DNA from: Comamonadaceae bacterium | Lineage (GTDB): Bacteria; Pseudomonadota; Gammaproteobacteria; Burkholderiales; Burkholderiaceae_C | Direction: 5' to 3' | Assembly (NCBI GenBank): GCA_030528485.1 | Contig: JAUMYU010000014.1 | Coordinates: 1 to 41,048, forward strand | DNA: 41,048 nt | Made by a program: the position numbers and the translations under genes | In this document: positions 41,018-41,048 of the stretch, one piece after another | Layout of the letters: the number at the start of each line of letters is the position of its first letter | Numbering within the stretch: the first letter of the stretch is position 1 | The notes under the pieces: generated by a model | What the model saw: the letters and a program-made list of their open reading frames with translations, nothing else | Told to the model about the DNA's origin: nothing | The model's database searches: none

Positions 41018-41048
41018 ATGCCCAACGCCCTCGCCGCTGCACCCGCCT
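41018..41048 (+). CDS. Possible start of a further gene (cut by window edge)
   Basis: An ATG at 41018 opens ten codons (MPNALAAAPA) to the window end. There is too little to assign a family or to be sure it is coding. Confidence 0.2.
   Translation, partial: MPNALAAAPA

Noticed and set aside
1-41048. tRNA genes, CRISPR arrays, complete insertion sequences, prophage genes
   Set aside because: None could be recognised on either strand by eye.

Overview
The window looks like chromosome of a GC-rich betaproteobacterium, most likely Burkholderiales and close to Comamonadaceae. The evidence is the divergent pilMNOPQ / mrcA arrangement, a long cyanophycin synthetase, a monofunctional RelA, the gloA-pdxH pair and a FetA/FrpB-type receptor; the genus cannot be fixed from sequence reading alone. 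No rRNA, tRNA, CRISPR array, complete insertion sequence or prophage is visible. Most of it is core housekeeping DNA.

Left part (1-7.7 kb): the 5' part of a bifunctional NAD(P)HX epimerase/dehydratase (minus), then a plus-strand run of YggT, gloA, pdxH, fis and a NUDIX hydrolase. Next comes a minus-strand iron-associated membrane operon (DUF3649-like, PepSY, DUF3325) followed by an AT-richer lipoprotein gene. A Fur-like palindrome and a terminator-like hairpin precede this operon.

Centre (7.7-25.7 kb): dacB, tsaB, an orphan IS630-type helix-turn-helix gene, a FetA-like TonB receptor with a terminator-like hairpin in its leader, a CNNM/CBS transporter, rhlE, ettA, a DUF1631 gene, relA and the M3 peptidase prlC.

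Right part (25.7-41 kb): a minus-strand block of visibly lower GC, holding an exported glutaredoxin-like protein, an unlisted 44-residue membrane protein, an MFS transporter, an Ig-like lipoprotein and pilQPONM. Divergent from it is mrcA, followed by cphA and yhbY, with GC high again.

The most distinctive signal is a family of about 70-bp AT-rich palindromic elements. Seven copies lie between genes, each just 3' of a gene (dacB, tsaB, the CNNM gene, rhlE, the DUF1631 gene, relA, mrcA). They have imperfect terminal inverted repeats built on ACAAATCAAAAG and a shared core around ATCATGCCAAAACAAG. I do not recognise this family. It may be a MITE-like element co-opted as a 3'-end signal. A second theme is that both iron loci carry a terminator-like hairpin with a U6 tail between AT-rich, Fur-like DNA and the first gene.
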